NCBI GenBank assembly: GCA_035547695.1
Contig: DASZUK010000003.1
Coordinates: 1-64,000 of the forward strand
Direction of reading: 5' to 3'
Origin: DASZUK01 sp035547695
GTDB lineage: Bacteria; Actinomycetota; Acidimicrobiia; Acidimicrobiales; RAAP-2
Length of the DNA stretch: 64,000 nucleotides
Shown: in pieces, positions 32,858 to 41,274 of the stretch
Numbering within the stretch: the first letter of the stretch is position 1
Layout: each line of letters opens with the position of its first letter
The notes under the pieces: generated by a model
Seen by the model: only the letters and a program-made list of their open reading frames with translations
What the model was told of the DNA's origin: nothing
Databases searched by the model: none
Position numbers and translations under genes: made by a program

Positions 32858-33861
32858 TGCCCATTCCGTTGCGACAGAACATCCGGATCGGTTCCCATCT
32901 CCTCCGCCAGAGGCTGAAGGGGACCAAGCACTACCCGTTCATCGTCGAGATCGAGCCGTTGTTCGCCTGCAACCTGTCCTGCCCGGGGTGCGGCAAGATC
33001 CAGCACCCCACCGACATCCTGCGGAAGCGGCTGTCGGTGGAGGACGTGGTGCGGGCGGTGGAGGAGAGCGGGACGCCGATGGTGTCGATCGCCGGCGGGG
33101 AGCCGCTGCTGCACCCGGACATCTCGGAGATGGTGGAGGAGCTGAACAAGCGGAAGGTGTACGTGTACCTGTGCACCAACGCGGTGCTGCTGCGGCGCCG
33201 GATGGACCGGTTCAGGCCCAACCACTTCTTCTCGTGGGTGGTCCACATCGACGGGCTGGGGGAACGGCACGACGCCGCGGTGGATCGGGAGGGGGTGTTC
33301 GACGAGGCGGTGGCCGCCATCCGGCAGGCCAAGGAACGCGGGTTCCGGGTGACCACCAACTCGACGTTCTTCAACACCGACTCCCCCAAGACCGTCCGGG
33401 ACGTCCTGGACTTCCTGAACGATGACCTCGGGGTGGACGCCATGATGATCTCGCCGGCGTACGCCTACGAGAAGGCACCGGACCAGGACCACTTCTTGGG
33501 GGTGGAGCAGACCCGGAAGCTGTTCCGGCAGGCGTTCGAGGGCAAGCGGAAGAAGTGGCGACTGAACCACTCGCCGCTGTTCCTGGACTTCTTGGAGGGG
33601 AAGGCCGAGTTCGGCTGCACCGCCTGGGGCATCCCCAGCTACTCGGTGCTGGGGTGGCAGCGGCCGTGCTACCTGATGGCCGACGGGTACGCGTCGAGCT
33701 ACCGCGAGCTGATCGACACCACCGACTGGTCGGCGTACGGCCGCGGCAAGGACCCGCGGTGCGCCAACTGCATGGCCCACTGCGGCTACGAGCCGTCCGC
33801 CGTCATCGCCTCCATGGGGTCGCTCCGGCAGTCCCTGCGGGCCCTGGTCTCGACCCACTGA
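32857..33861 (+). CDS. hpnH: Adenosyl-hopene synthase HpnH (radical SAM)
   Basis: A 334-residue radical SAM enzyme adding an adenosyl group to diploptene, the first step toward extended C35 hopanoids. Cluster cysteines Cys38, Cys42 and Cys45 form CNLSCPGC, followed by VSIAGGEPLLHPDI (SAM contact). The C-terminal half contains further conserved Cys (CTAWGIPSYSVLGWQRPCYL and CANCMAHCGYEP), normal for the family. The ATG overlaps the ispH TGA by one base. No hpnG or later side-chain genes are in this window. Confidence 0.94.
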   Translation: MPIPLRQNIRIGSHLLRQRLKGTKHYPFIVEIEPLFACNLSCPGCGKIQHPTDILRKRLSVEDVVRAVEESGTPMVSIAGGEPLLHPDISEMVEELNKRKVYVYLCTNAVLLRRRMDRFRPNHFFSWVVHIDGLGERHDAAVDREGVFDEAVAAIRQAKERGFRVTTNSTFFNTDSPKTVRDVLDFLNDDLGVDAMMISPAYAYEKAPDQDHFLGVEQTRKLFRQAFEGKRKKWRLNHSPLFLDFLEGKAEFGCTAWGIPSYSVLGWQRPCYLMADGYASSYRELIDTTDWSAYGRGKDPRCANCMAHCGYEPSAVIASMGSLRQSLRALVSTH

Positions 33862-33874
33862 TCGGCCGGTCGGC

Positions 33875-36085
33875 GTGGCCCTGCACATCGAACCCTTCCC
33901 CACCGGCCCGGTGTTCGAGGTGGCCGAGCCGGCGGCCGGGACGCCGGCGGCGGCGGCCATCGTCGGCGGCAGCGGACCCGACGGGTCGGTCGGACCCGAC
34001 GGGCCGGTCGGCACCGCCGGACCCGACGGGCCGGTCGGGCCGGTGGACCTGTCGTGGCTGTCGCCGGCGGCGGTGCGGTCCCTGGACCGGGCGGGGGTGG
34101 ACCGGCTGGCGGCGGACGTACGGCGGTTCCTGGTGCAGGCGGTGTCGGAGACCGGCGGCCACCTGGGGTCCAACCTGGGGGCGGTGGAGCTGACGCTGGC
34201 GCTGCACCGGGTGTTCGAGTCCCCGGCGGACCGCATCGTGTGGGACACCGGCCACCAGGCGTACGTGCACAAGCTGGTCACCGGCCGGGCGGCGGCGTTC
34301 GACGGCCTGCGGCAGGCCGGGGGGCTGTCGGGGTACCCCAACCGGGAGGAGTCCGCGCACGACCTGGTGGAGAACAGCCACGCCTCCACCGCCCTGTCCT
34401 ACGCCGACGGGCTGGCCCGGGCTCTGCGCATCAGGGCCGGGCGGACCGGTGCGGCCGGTGCCGGTGCGGCCGGCGTCGGTGGGGCCGGTACCGGTGGGGC
34501 CGGGGCCGGTGGGGCCGGGGCCGGTGGGGCTGCGGAGGGTGGGGCTGCGGAGGGTGGCCGGCACGTGGTGGCGGTGATCGGCGACGGGGCCCTCACCGGC
34601 GGGCTGGCGTACGAGGCGCTCAACAACATCGGGGCGTCGGGCAGCCGGGTGGTGGTGGTGGTCAACGACAACGGCCGGTCGTACTCCCCCACCGTGTCCC
34701 GGCTGACCACCGCCCCCGGGGCCCCGAGCGGGGAGGGCAACACGGCCGGCGTCTTTGCCCCGTCGGGCGCCCACCGGGCACTCGACGCCCACGCACTGGC
34801 GGAGCACGGGGTTGGGGCCCCGGGCGGGGAAGACAACGCAGTGGCGTTCTTCGGATCGTTGGGGCTGCGGTACTGCGGGCCGGTGGACGGGCACGACGTG
34901 GACGCCGTGGAGGAGGCGCTGCGGTGGGCGGCCCGGTGCCCGGGACCGGTGGTGGTGCACGTGCACACGGTGAAGGGCAAGGGGTACGGGCCGGCGGAGC
35001 AGGACCCGGAGAAGTGCCTGCACGACGTGGCCCCGTTCGACCCGGCCACCGGCTGCCCGCGGGCGGCGCGGCGGGGGGCCAGCTACACCGAGGCGTTCGG
35101 GACCGCCCTGGTGGCGGAGGCGGAGCGGCGGCCGGAGGTGGTGGCGGTGACGGCGGCCATGGCCGGTCCGACGGGCCTGCTGCCGTTCGCCAGGCGGTTC
35201 CCGGACCGGTTCGTGGACGTGGGCATCGCGGAGCAGCACGCGGTGACGGCGGCGGCCGGGATGGCGATGGGGGGACTGCGGCCGGTGGTGGCGATCTACT
35301 CCACCTTCCTCAACCGGGCATGGGACCAGTTGTACTACGACGTCGGCCTGCACCGGCTGCCGGTGGTGTTCTGCATCGACCGGGCCGGGGTGACCGGGGA
35401 CGACGGGCCCAGCCACCACGGCCTGCTGGACCTGGCCCTGCTGACCAAGATCCCGGGGATGACGGTGCTGGTGCCGTCGTCGTACGAGGACGTGCCGGTG
35501 ATGCTGGCCCAGGCCCTGGAGATCACGGACGGGCCGGTGGCCATCCGGTGGCCGAAGACGGAGGCTCGCGTCGGGGGGGCGCCGGGGCGTGGGCTGACCA
35601 GCCGGCTGCTGCGGGCCGCCGGTGCCGACGATGCCGGCCTGGGCAGTGCCGGCCTAGGCAGTGCCGGCCTAGGTGGGGCCACCGGGTCGGCGGCGGCCGG
35701 GCGGCGGGTGTGCGTGCTGGCGGTCGGCAAGATGGTGCCAGCCTGTCAGGAGGCGGCGGAGTTGCTGGCGGTGCACGGGGTGGAGGCCACGGTGTGGGAC
35801 GTGCGGGTGGCCAGCCCGTTGGACCGGGTGATGCTGGCCGACGCTGCCGGCCACGACCTGGTGGTGACGGCCGAGGACGGGGTGGCCGAAGGCGGGGTGG
35901 GCACCAAGGCGGCGGCGGTGCTGCGGCAGGTGGCCGGTGACGTCGGGTTGCCGGTGCCGCCGGTGGTGAACTGCGGGCTGCCGCTGGCGTACCTTTCCCA
36001 CGGGAAGGCCGGCGACATCCTGGCCGCCCACGGCCTGGACGGGCCCGGCCTGGCCCGGACGGTGCTCGACGCCCTGGACTGCTGA
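33875..36085 (+). CDS. dxs: 1-deoxy-D-xylulose-5-phosphate synthase
   Basis: A 736-residue thiamine-diphosphate enzyme catalysing the first MEP-pathway step. The cofactor motif is GDGALTGGLAYEALNNIG followed by NDNGRSYSP, with GIAEQHAVTAAAGMA in the central domain. It is about 100 residues longer than usual. Excess lies in an N-terminal GPDGPV repeat, a Gly/Ala block before RHVVAVIGDG, and a GLGSA repeat near the C terminus. The flexible loop between SRL and FFGSLGLRYCGPVDGHD, normally about 60 conserved-type residues, is encoded by a REP-like element here. GTG start 14 nt after hpnH. Confidence 0.92.
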   Translation: MALHIEPFPTGPVFEVAEPAAGTPAAAAIVGGSGPDGSVGPDGPVGTAGPDGPVGPVDLSWLSPAAVRSLDRAGVDRLAADVRRFLVQAVSETGGHLGSNLGAVELTLALHRVFESPADRIVWDTGHQAYVHKLVTGRAAAFDGLRQAGGLSGYPNREESAHDLVENSHASTALSYADGLARALRIRAGRTGAAGAGAAGVGGAGTGGAGAGGAGAGGAAEGGAAEGGRHVVAVIGDGALTGGLAYEALNNIGASGSRVVVVVNDNGRSYSPTVSRLTTAPGAPSGEGNTAGVFAPSGAHRALDAHALAEHGVGAPGGEDNAVAFFGSLGLRYCGPVDGHDVDAVEEALRWAARCPGPVVVHVHTVKGKGYGPAEQDPEKCLHDVAPFDPATGCPRAARRGASYTEAFGTALVAEAERRPEVVAVTAAMAGPTGLLPFARRFPDRFVDVGIAEQHAVTAAAGMAMGGLRPVVAIYSTFLNRAWDQLYYDVGLHRLPVVFCIDRAGVTGDDGPSHHGLLDLALLTKIPGMTVLVPSSYEDVPVMLAQALEITDGPVAIRWPKTEARVGGAPGRGLTSRLLRAAGADDAGLGSAGLGSAGLGGATGSAAAGRRVCVLAVGKMVPACQEAAELLAVHGVEATVWDVRVASPLDRVMLADAAGHDLVVTAEDGVAEGGVGTKAAAVLRQVAGDVGLPVPPVVNCGLPLAYLSHGKAGDILAAHGLDGPGLARTVLDALDC
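34716..34838. repeat. REP-like element, copy C, inside dxs
   Basis: Read on the minus strand it begins CCGCCCGGGGCCCCAACCCC, continues through GTGCTCCGCCAGTGCGTGGG and ends GCCGGCCGTGTTGCC, matching copy B in order with an internal insertion. It encodes the active-site-adjacent loop of Dxs in frame. Confidence 0.6.
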
Positions 36086-36304
36086 GCCCGGACGTTCCAA
36101 GCGCCCTGGCTGCAGGGATCGCTCGGACTGCTGAGACATAGGGCAATGCTGAGATCCGCCAAGACGGCACCCTACGAGAGCTCATCCACCTTCGGAAGGA
36201 CGCAACCCGCAGAAGAACGGCCTACCGACACTGTGCGCCTCAGCACACTGGAGCCGAACATTCGTTCGATTCGATATCATTGGAGCTGAGGAGGACAGTC
36301 CCCG

Positions 36305-37615
36305 ATGGCGAAGAACCGAACGCTGAACTTCTTCTCTTCGGATGATCGGCTCGACGGGACGGAGCCGCTCCCAAAGTCGGCCGACGACGACCCGACTTTC
36401 GTGAAGCGGTTGAGTTTCATGGCGCACACCGGCGGTGACCTGCGGACGCTCGCAGAGACGATCGCCTCAATCCCCTCCAACGTAGCGATCTTCCTCGACA
36501 ACAACATCTGGGACCTATCACTCGGATCGGACCTCTGGCCCGCCCTGCTCGGTCGAGAACGGGGGGTCTACGTAGTACCCGGCGTTCGCATTGAGCTGGA
36601 GCCATGGCGGAAGAGGAACCCGTCATTTATTGGTTCCAAGGCCGTACAGGAGAAGCGGTCTCCGTTGGAGTTTCTCGACCTACCATCCGAGGGGTCCGAA
36701 CAGAAGGCGCTCATCTACTACACGTCACTATTGCTGCAACGACGTCACGCGTTCAAGTACTACGCCGCGAACTTTGAACGGATTGAAGGCCGAACTCCAA
36801 CCCTGGCCGAAGTCGTTGAAGGCGTACAGAAGACGTACGGACAACGGGCGCTTCTCTTGGCCTACAAGAACGGTAGGGCCGTGATCCCTGACAGGCGGGC
36901 AACTGACGAGTACCTCGTGTGCGCAGCGGCCATCCATGGGCTCAAAACTGGCGACCCAACGATTGTTCTCACCAAGGACAGGGACGTCCTCGAGCAGTTC
37001 TATAAATTGTGGTGGTTCTTGGACACCCAGTATCGGTCGATGTTGATGGCCGACGCCTACGCTGCCGATCCCTTGAGGTATCCCCACCTGCCGATCCCTC
37101 GGACCATGGTGACGAGCGGCCAGTTTAGCTTCGACGCAGACGGGTTCCTTCTCGACTTCGGTAACCGTCGGATGAACGGATTCCTCCCGAAACGCCACAG
37201 CTTCGTCTCGCAAGAGTGCTGGTTGTTGGAGAGCAACAGCGTTGCCCAACTCGTGTTTGGTGCGGAGCGCGAAATGGAGCGGCTCTGGGACACCAAGGGG
37301 TCGACTGGGGGACTCGTCTCAAACCAGCTTGGCGGTAGAAACCTCCACTCATACTTGGGCGCAACGATGCTTGAGCAAGTAACCCTCACCTTGTCGCGAA
37401 TTGCGCTGCAGTCGTCCGCGACCAGACGCTTGATGTGGGGGAGTCAGTGTCGATCGCACTGCTCGACATCACTTACGCCCTCTTCAGCAATGAACGATTC
37501 ACTCGTCTCACGCGAGATCAGCGAGCGAGTACTTCGTCAAGGTTGTGGACGCCGAAGTCTGCGTTACGAAACAACAGCGTTTGCGGAGCCCCAGCTCCTG
37601 ACGGCTTGCTACTGA
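36305..37615 (+). CDS. PIN-like nuclease-domain protein, C terminus frameshifted
   Basis: A large protein starting after GGAGG. Residues about 60-220 look like a PIN-type nuclease: FLDNNIWDLS with the first Asp, RIELEPW with Glu, TDEYLVCAAAIHGL and VLTKDRDVLEQF with the later acidic residues. After about residue 363 (LSRIALQ) the frame loses protein character. The adjacent frame then reads AAVVRDQTLDVGESVSIALL, and the third frame gives SEYFVKVVDAEVCVTKQQ ending at TGA 37601. So two indels, real or sequencing errors, seem to disrupt the 3' end. Lower GC than the hopanoid genes; possible defence or toxin role. Confidence 0.6.
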   Translation: MAKNRTLNFFSSDDRLDGTEPLPKSADDDPTFVKRLSFMAHTGGDLRTLAETIASIPSNVAIFLDNNIWDLSLGSDLWPALLGRERGVYVVPGVRIELEPWRKRNPSFIGSKAVQEKRSPLEFLDLPSEGSEQKALIYYTSLLLQRRHAFKYYAANFERIEGRTPTLAEVVEGVQKTYGQRALLLAYKNGRAVIPDRRATDEYLVCAAAIHGLKTGDPTIVLTKDRDVLEQFYKLWWFLDTQYRSMLMADAYAADPLRYPHLPIPRTMVTSGQFSFDADGFLLDFGNRRMNGFLPKRHSFVSQECWLLESNSVAQLVFGAEREMERLWDTKGSTGGLVSNQLGGRNLHSYLGATMLEQVTLTLSRIALQSSATRRLMWGSQCRSHCSTSLTPSSAMNDSLVSREISERVLRQGCGRRSLRYETTAFAEPQLLTACY

Positions 37616-37620
37616 CCAAT

Positions 37621-37647
37621 AGCCAGGGGTTACCGAACCTTGACACT
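37621..37647 (+). repeat. Dispersed island repeat, copy a
   Basis: AGCCAGGGGTTACCGAACCT then TGACACT, directly after the PIN-like gene. It matches the copy at 39864 at most positions. Confidence 0.6.
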
Positions 37648-37721
37648 AGCTGGGAACGCCCCATTCGGGACTCAATTCTCGTCCCCGGCCTTGTCAAGGG
37701 CTGCCGGCCGTCGATCATTCA

Positions 37722-38693
37722 TCAACAGCGGATGGCGACGATGCCGCCCACATAATTTGTCACTGAGGTGGGAGGGGGTCGGCCAGCGAGCATGTCCTGG
37801 ACGTAGGACGGGAGCTCGCTGCGAAGGCCGCGCAGGACGTGTTGAAAGTACGGAACACCAAAGTGAGCAGAGTCGAGTGGCAAGTCGTCGAACACAGCAG
37901 CAGTATCAACTCTGCCGCGCTCTGCGACATCGAGCGAAAACATGCCACTTCGGGCCTCCGACACCGTCTTGAAGATCATCTGCGCAATACGCCTAGCACC
38001 GCTCTGCCTTTCGAGTAGGAAAGCCCGCAGTTCGCTCGTGGTATCGCGCAGATTCAGATCGCGTATTGGCCCAAGAGCAGCGCTCGTGTCTGCGAGATCC
38101 TCCAGGGGGATCGACGAGTTCAGTACGGTCGCGGCGCCATCTCGAGGGGTGAAACTGTATTGGGCTAGTAGAGCGGCCAGTACCGATACCGTCGCCTTCC
38201 GGGCATGTTCTAGAGCCGTCGGATCCGAAATGTGGGACGTGTAGCTGGCACGGTAGTCAACACTGCCCATGTAGACGACGTAGGCGGCCGGGACGGAGAA
38301 CCGGTCGGCGGTGCTGAGGAGCGCGCGCATCTGGTCGCCTCTCTTGGCCTGGAAGTCGAGTGACCAGTCCGGCCCTCTACAGAACAGCCGTTTGGCCTGA
38401 ACCAGCATCCCGAAGCATTCGCCATCGTGGTCAATCCACCACCACAGCCAGTCAGCACCGACCGCTGCCTCTTGGTGGCGGGTGAAATCGGCATACGTCA
38501 CGTACGGCCGCGCAGCTTGCCACACCAACTCAGAGATGGTCTCTTCGCGCCACGAGCTGCCGTCGCGCTCACAACCAATCATGTGATGCTCAGCACGCTT
38601 GCGCGCCCGAACGAAAGCAGCATGAAGGTCGACTCCGGATGCGGCGCCCGTCATGCCGCCGATCATCGCACGGTGTGTCCCGACCGACCGCAC
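37722..38693 (-). CDS. DUF6615-like, PD-(D/E)XK-like protein
   Basis: A 323-residue protein. The N-terminal third has EETISELVWQAAR, then EAAVGADWLWWWIDHD, then GMLVQAKRLF. This E...GADW...QAK spacing is what I remember for DUF6615 and resembles a restriction-endonuclease-like core. The C-terminal half is not recognised. The start may be any of three ATGs near residues 1, 10 and 14. It sits in the accessory island beside toxin and IS remnants, which fits a defence role, but that is inference. GC is lower than in the flanking core genes. Confidence 0.6.
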   Translation of the reverse strand: MRSVGTHRAMIGGMTGAASGVDLHAAFVRARKRAEHHMIGCERDGSSWREETISELVWQAARPYVTYADFTRHQEAAVGADWLWWWIDHDGECFGMLVQAKRLFCRGPDWSLDFQAKRGDQMRALLSTADRFSVPAAYVVYMGSVDYRASYTSHISDPTALEHARKATVSVLAALLAQYSFTPRDGAATVLNSSIPLEDLADTSAALGPIRDLNLRDTTSELRAFLLERQSGARRIAQMIFKTVSEARSGMFSLDVAERGRVDTAAVFDDLPLDSAHFGVPYFQHVLRGLRSELPSYVQDMLAGRPPPTSVTNYVGGIVAIRC

Positions 38694-38710
38694 ACGAGAA
38701 AATCACACCC

Positions 38711-38779
38711 ATGGCCCAGGACCAGTCTGTCCTGTTCGAACTGATCGACGCCTTCCCTCCGGTAGGGGGCTTACTCTGA
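38711..38779 (+). pseudogene. Truncated transposase N terminus
   Basis: A 22-codon frame, MAQDQSVLFELIDAF..., resembling the first residues of IS256-type transposases, ends abruptly at TGA and is followed at once by two tandem copies of the island repeat. Most of the element has been deleted. The assignment rests on a short match and could be wrong. Confidence 0.35.
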
Positions 38780-38800
38780 TCTGAGATCCAGCGTGCCTGG

Positions 38801-38855
38801 TCTTAACTGGACTTTGATATCCGCCAAAGGCCAGGGGCTACTGAATGTTGACATC
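38801..38855 (+). repeat. Dispersed island repeat, two tandem copies
   Basis: A diverged copy at 38801-38822 (like the 42240 copy, sharing GACTTTGATATCCGCC) is followed by GGCCAGGGGCTACTGAATGT TGACATC at 38829-38855, which is almost the same as the 39864 copy. Confidence 0.55.
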
Positions 38856-38928
38856 TGACAGGACGGCCCGCTGCCGTAGCTCCCGGCTAAGATCAAGGCT
38901 CGCACCTACCGGTTACGATCATCGAGTC

Positions 38929-39591
38929 GTGGCGTCGCCCGAAGCGCTGATCCTGGCTGGGCCCAACGGTGCGGGAAAGACCACGTCGAGTGTCCTCCTC
39001 GTGCCGCCGGGGACTCGGTTCTTGAACGCCGACCTCATCGTCGAGCAACTGCTCGAGGCCGGCACCTCACCTCGTGGCATCGATATCGCCGCTGGCCGGG
39101 TTTTGTTGGCGGAACTCCGTGCGGTGGTGGCGGGCGGCAGTTCGTTCTGCATCGAGACGAATCTGGCCGATCGGGGCCTCGCTCGCCGGGTCGCCGAATG
39201 GCGTAGCCGGGGGTACGTGGTCCGTCTGGTGTTCACCGCCCTGGACAGCCCCGACCTTGCGGTCGCCCGAGTGGCTACCCGTGCCGCCTCCGGCGGTCAC
39301 GACGTACCGGTAGCGACCGTGCAGCGGCGGTGGTCAGCGGGTCTCCGAGCCCTCTTCGACCTGTACCTGCCCCTCGTCGACCATTGGATCGTCTTTGACA
39401 GCAGCAACGGTCCGATCCATCCGGTGGCCCTCGGCGGCCGCCCACCGACCATTCGTTGGGTCTTCGACAGGTCCCGGTGGCAGAGGCTTGTTGCTCTCGC
39501 CCGAGAGGCTGGTGCCTCAGCCGTGGGAGACGACGGTGAGATCTTCGACCCCGTGGCCCCGATCGACGACGACGGGCAGCCCGAGCGCTAG
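38929..39591 (+). CDS. Zeta-toxin-like P-loop kinase
   Basis: A 220-residue protein. Walker A is LAGPNGAGKTT (residues about 9-19), followed by FLNADLIVEQL with the zeta-type Asp, ETNLADRGLARRVAEWRSRG, and ATVQRRWSAGLRALFDLYL. Zeta toxins phosphorylate UDP-sugar peptidoglycan precursors. The many chromosomal relatives are less well understood. The GTG before ASPEALILAGP is preferred because upstream codons are not conserved-looking. No epsilon-type antitoxin precedes it; a small opposite-strand frame overlaps its 3' end. Confidence 0.8.
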   Translation: MASPEALILAGPNGAGKTTSSVLLVPPGTRFLNADLIVEQLLEAGTSPRGIDIAAGRVLLAELRAVVAGGSSFCIETNLADRGLARRVAEWRSRGYVVRLVFTALDSPDLAVARVATRAASGGHDVPVATVQRRWSAGLRALFDLYLPLVDHWIVFDSSNGPIHPVALGGRPPTIRWVFDRSRWQRLVALAREAGASAVGDDGEIFDPVAPIDDDGQPER

Positions 39592-39699
39592 ACGGCGGGC
39601 GATCTCCTGATCGGCGGCGGATTCCATCTTCGCCACGATGTCGCCGAACACCGGAGAGATCCAGCCGTGGTCAACGATCGCCCGCTTGGTCTCCTTCAC
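39517..39699 (-). CDS. Possible 60-residue partner of the zeta-like gene
   Basis: A GTG-started frame, MKETKRAIVDHGWISPVFGD, then IVAKMESAADQEIARRLALG, that reads like a real amphipathic small protein. It overlaps the zeta-like gene tail by 75 bp on the opposite strand, which is unusual for a toxin partner. The ribosome site is weak. It might be an antitoxin or a chance frame. Confidence 0.35.
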   Translation of the reverse strand: MKETKRAIVDHGWISPVFGDIVAKMESAADQEIARRLALGLPVVVDRGHGVEDLTVVSHG

Positions 39700-39863
39700 G
39701 TAGAAAATCCTATCCGTCTGTCCGAGCGGCGCAGCAGTCCCGCTCTACCACACGCCGAGGGCATCCCAAGCCCCCGAGGCACCGCCCAGACCGCCTGGTA
39801 CGGGCGACGGCGTAGCGAAAGGGCAGGTAGAGGTACTCTTTTGATCAATATCGCTACCAATTA

Positions 39864-39892
39864 GGAGCCAGGGGCTACCGAATCTTGACATC
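39864..39892 (+). repeat. Dispersed island repeat, reference copy
   Basis: GGAGCCAGGGGCTACCGAAT then CTTGACATC, followed by GGTGGCGACCGCCCACC, which is partly shared with the copies at 4593 and 44445. It separates the zeta-like module from the next gene. Confidence 0.6.
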
Positions 39893-39922
39893 GGTGGCGA
39901 CCGCCCACCGCCAAACGGCCGC

Positions 39923-40603
39923 TCAGCGGATGGCACCCAACTCCTGGACTGCCTGATCCAGTGGCCGCTGGGCGAGACGTCGAGCACCGTCCTCTCGCGG
40001 AAGGCTCCGGATGTAGGCGACCACGTCACGAACGACGCCAGCCGCTGTTCCACTGCTTCCCTGCCCCAAAGCAGACAGAGCCGATCTCGCTTGCTGGCGG
40101 ACCGCGTCGTCAAGTCCTGGCTCGACCGTCACCGACAGGAGGAACCCGGTGACGATGTCCTCGGCGGTCTCAGGTGGCAGGTTGAAGGGGTCGTTCGCAG
40201 GATCGGTGGGTGCAGCGATCTCGAAATCGCCGAGCCTCGCCAGCTGGGCGCGGCGGAAGGCGAACGCCCGCTGATAGATCCATGAGGTGAGACCCGTGAA
40301 GTAATCACCGAGGTACCAACCTGGGTTGCTCAACAACCAGAGATAGCCAGATGCCCGACCTTCCGGTCGATCCTGGGCAGTGATCCTGACGACGACCGGG
40401 ACAGTGCGCTTCGACGCCATGAATCCCCAAAAGCGATATGACGCTCGCGATCCGAACTCAAGTTCGGCGTAGCTGCGACGCCAGGTTCTCAGACGGCCTC
40501 GATCTTCGAGCAGAAGCGAGGTCGCCTGCGAGACGAACGCTTGGGCAGAGCCCTCGACGTCGGCAACCCACCGCTCCTGATGCCATCCGAAGAGGTCGGG
40601 CAT
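39923..40603 (-). CDS. Hypothetical protein, family not recognised
   Basis: A 226-residue soluble protein, start ATG (MPDLFGWHQERW). It is rich in aromatic residues in the middle (GYLWLLSNPGWYLGDYFTGL, then TSWIYQRAF) and ends in a basic helix. There is no signal peptide, membrane segment or known catalytic motif. Codon use is less GC-extreme than in the core genes, consistent with the island. It has no close same-strand neighbour, so no functional clue comes from context. Confidence 0.6.
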   Translation of the reverse strand: MPDLFGWHQERWVADVEGSAQAFVSQATSLLLEDRGRLRTWRRSYAELEFGSRASYRFWGFMASKRTVPVVVRITAQDRPEGRASGYLWLLSNPGWYLGDYFTGLTSWIYQRAFAFRRAQLARLGDFEIAAPTDPANDPFNLPPETAEDIVTGFLLSVTVEPGLDDAVRQQARSALSALGQGSSGTAAGVVRDVVAYIRSLPREDGARRLAQRPLDQAVQELGAIR

Positions 40604-40765
40604 GAGGAGAACTTAGGTGCGGACCAGCAATGTCGCCACCCATTGACCGGGCAGGATGAACCTCCTTGTCGCTGGGCAGCAGGTATCCATGCCTCGGACA
40701 GCCCGTCGGCGGCAAGACGGGACGGGCCATGGCACTTTCGTATTACACTAACCAGGTGGAGGTAC

Positions 40766-40990
40766 GTGTCGGCTCGCAAGCACGGCGTAGCCGACGCGGA
40801 CATGCTGCACGCCGTTGACCATGCGCTCGCCATCGAAGATGCCGGAGAGGAGCCGGATCGCTGGTTGGTCATCGGTCCCGACCGGGCAGGAAATCTCTTA
40901 GAAGTCGTCGTGATGATGACGGCCGAGGGGCAACAGCTTGCCATCCACGCCATGCCTATGCGAACCAAGTTCCGAAGGTTGTTCCCATGA
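40766..40990 (+). CDS. BrnT/DUF4258-like toxin
   Basis: A 74-residue RelE-fold-like protein: KHGVADADMLHAVDHALAIE, then DRWLVIGPDRAGNLLEVVV, and the end IHAMPMRTKFRRLF, the pattern of small BrnT or DUF4258-type ribonuclease toxins. The GTG start follows GGAGG closely. Its TGA overlaps the next ATG (ATGA), and that gene encodes a CopG-type protein, so the two form a type II toxin-antitoxin pair with the toxin first, as in brnTA. Confidence 0.75.
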   Translation: MSARKHGVADADMLHAVDHALAIEDAGEEPDRWLVIGPDRAGNLLEVVVMMTAEGQQLAIHAMPMRTKFRRLFP

Positions 40991-41274
40991 CTGAATCTCG
41001 TATCGTCGGCCATACCGCATCTGGGCGACCTATTACCGACGACGACGTACAGGCTCTCGTGGCCGAGGCCGAGGCCGGTTACGACGTGGACGCGTTGATC
41101 GCCCGCCGAGGGAAAAGGGGCCGCCCCACGCTCGGCTCGTCGCCGGCCAGCGTCGAGTCTGTCCGGCTCGACCCCGAGTTGCGTGCGCAGTTAGTCGAAC
41201 GGGCGGAGGAAACAGGAACGACGCCCTCGGAGGTTATCCGCGAGGCGCTTCGACGGTTCCTCCGGGCAAGCTAA
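40987..41274 (+). CDS. CopG-like ribbon-helix-helix antitoxin
   Basis: A 95-residue protein. The N-terminal half (GHTASGRPITDDDVQALVAE, then AEAGYDVDALIARRGKRGR) wraps the toxin in relatives. The C-terminal 40 residues (SVRLDPELRAQLVERAEETG, then TTPSEVIREALRRFL) are a ribbon-helix-helix DNA-binding domain. Coupled to the toxin by a 4-nt overlap. No clear palindrome was found directly upstream of the operon. Confidence 0.8.
   Translation: MTESRIVGHTASGRPITDDDVQALVAEAEAGYDVDALIARRGKRGRPTLGSSPASVESVRLDPELRAQLVERAEETGTTPSEVIREALRRFLRAS

Noticed and set aside
39880..39890. TTGACA in the dispersed repeats as a promoter -35 box
   Set aside because: No suitable -10 sequence at 16-18 bp and variants lose the box (TTGAGA, TTGCCA), so the repeat is better explained as a mobile-element end or recombination site.
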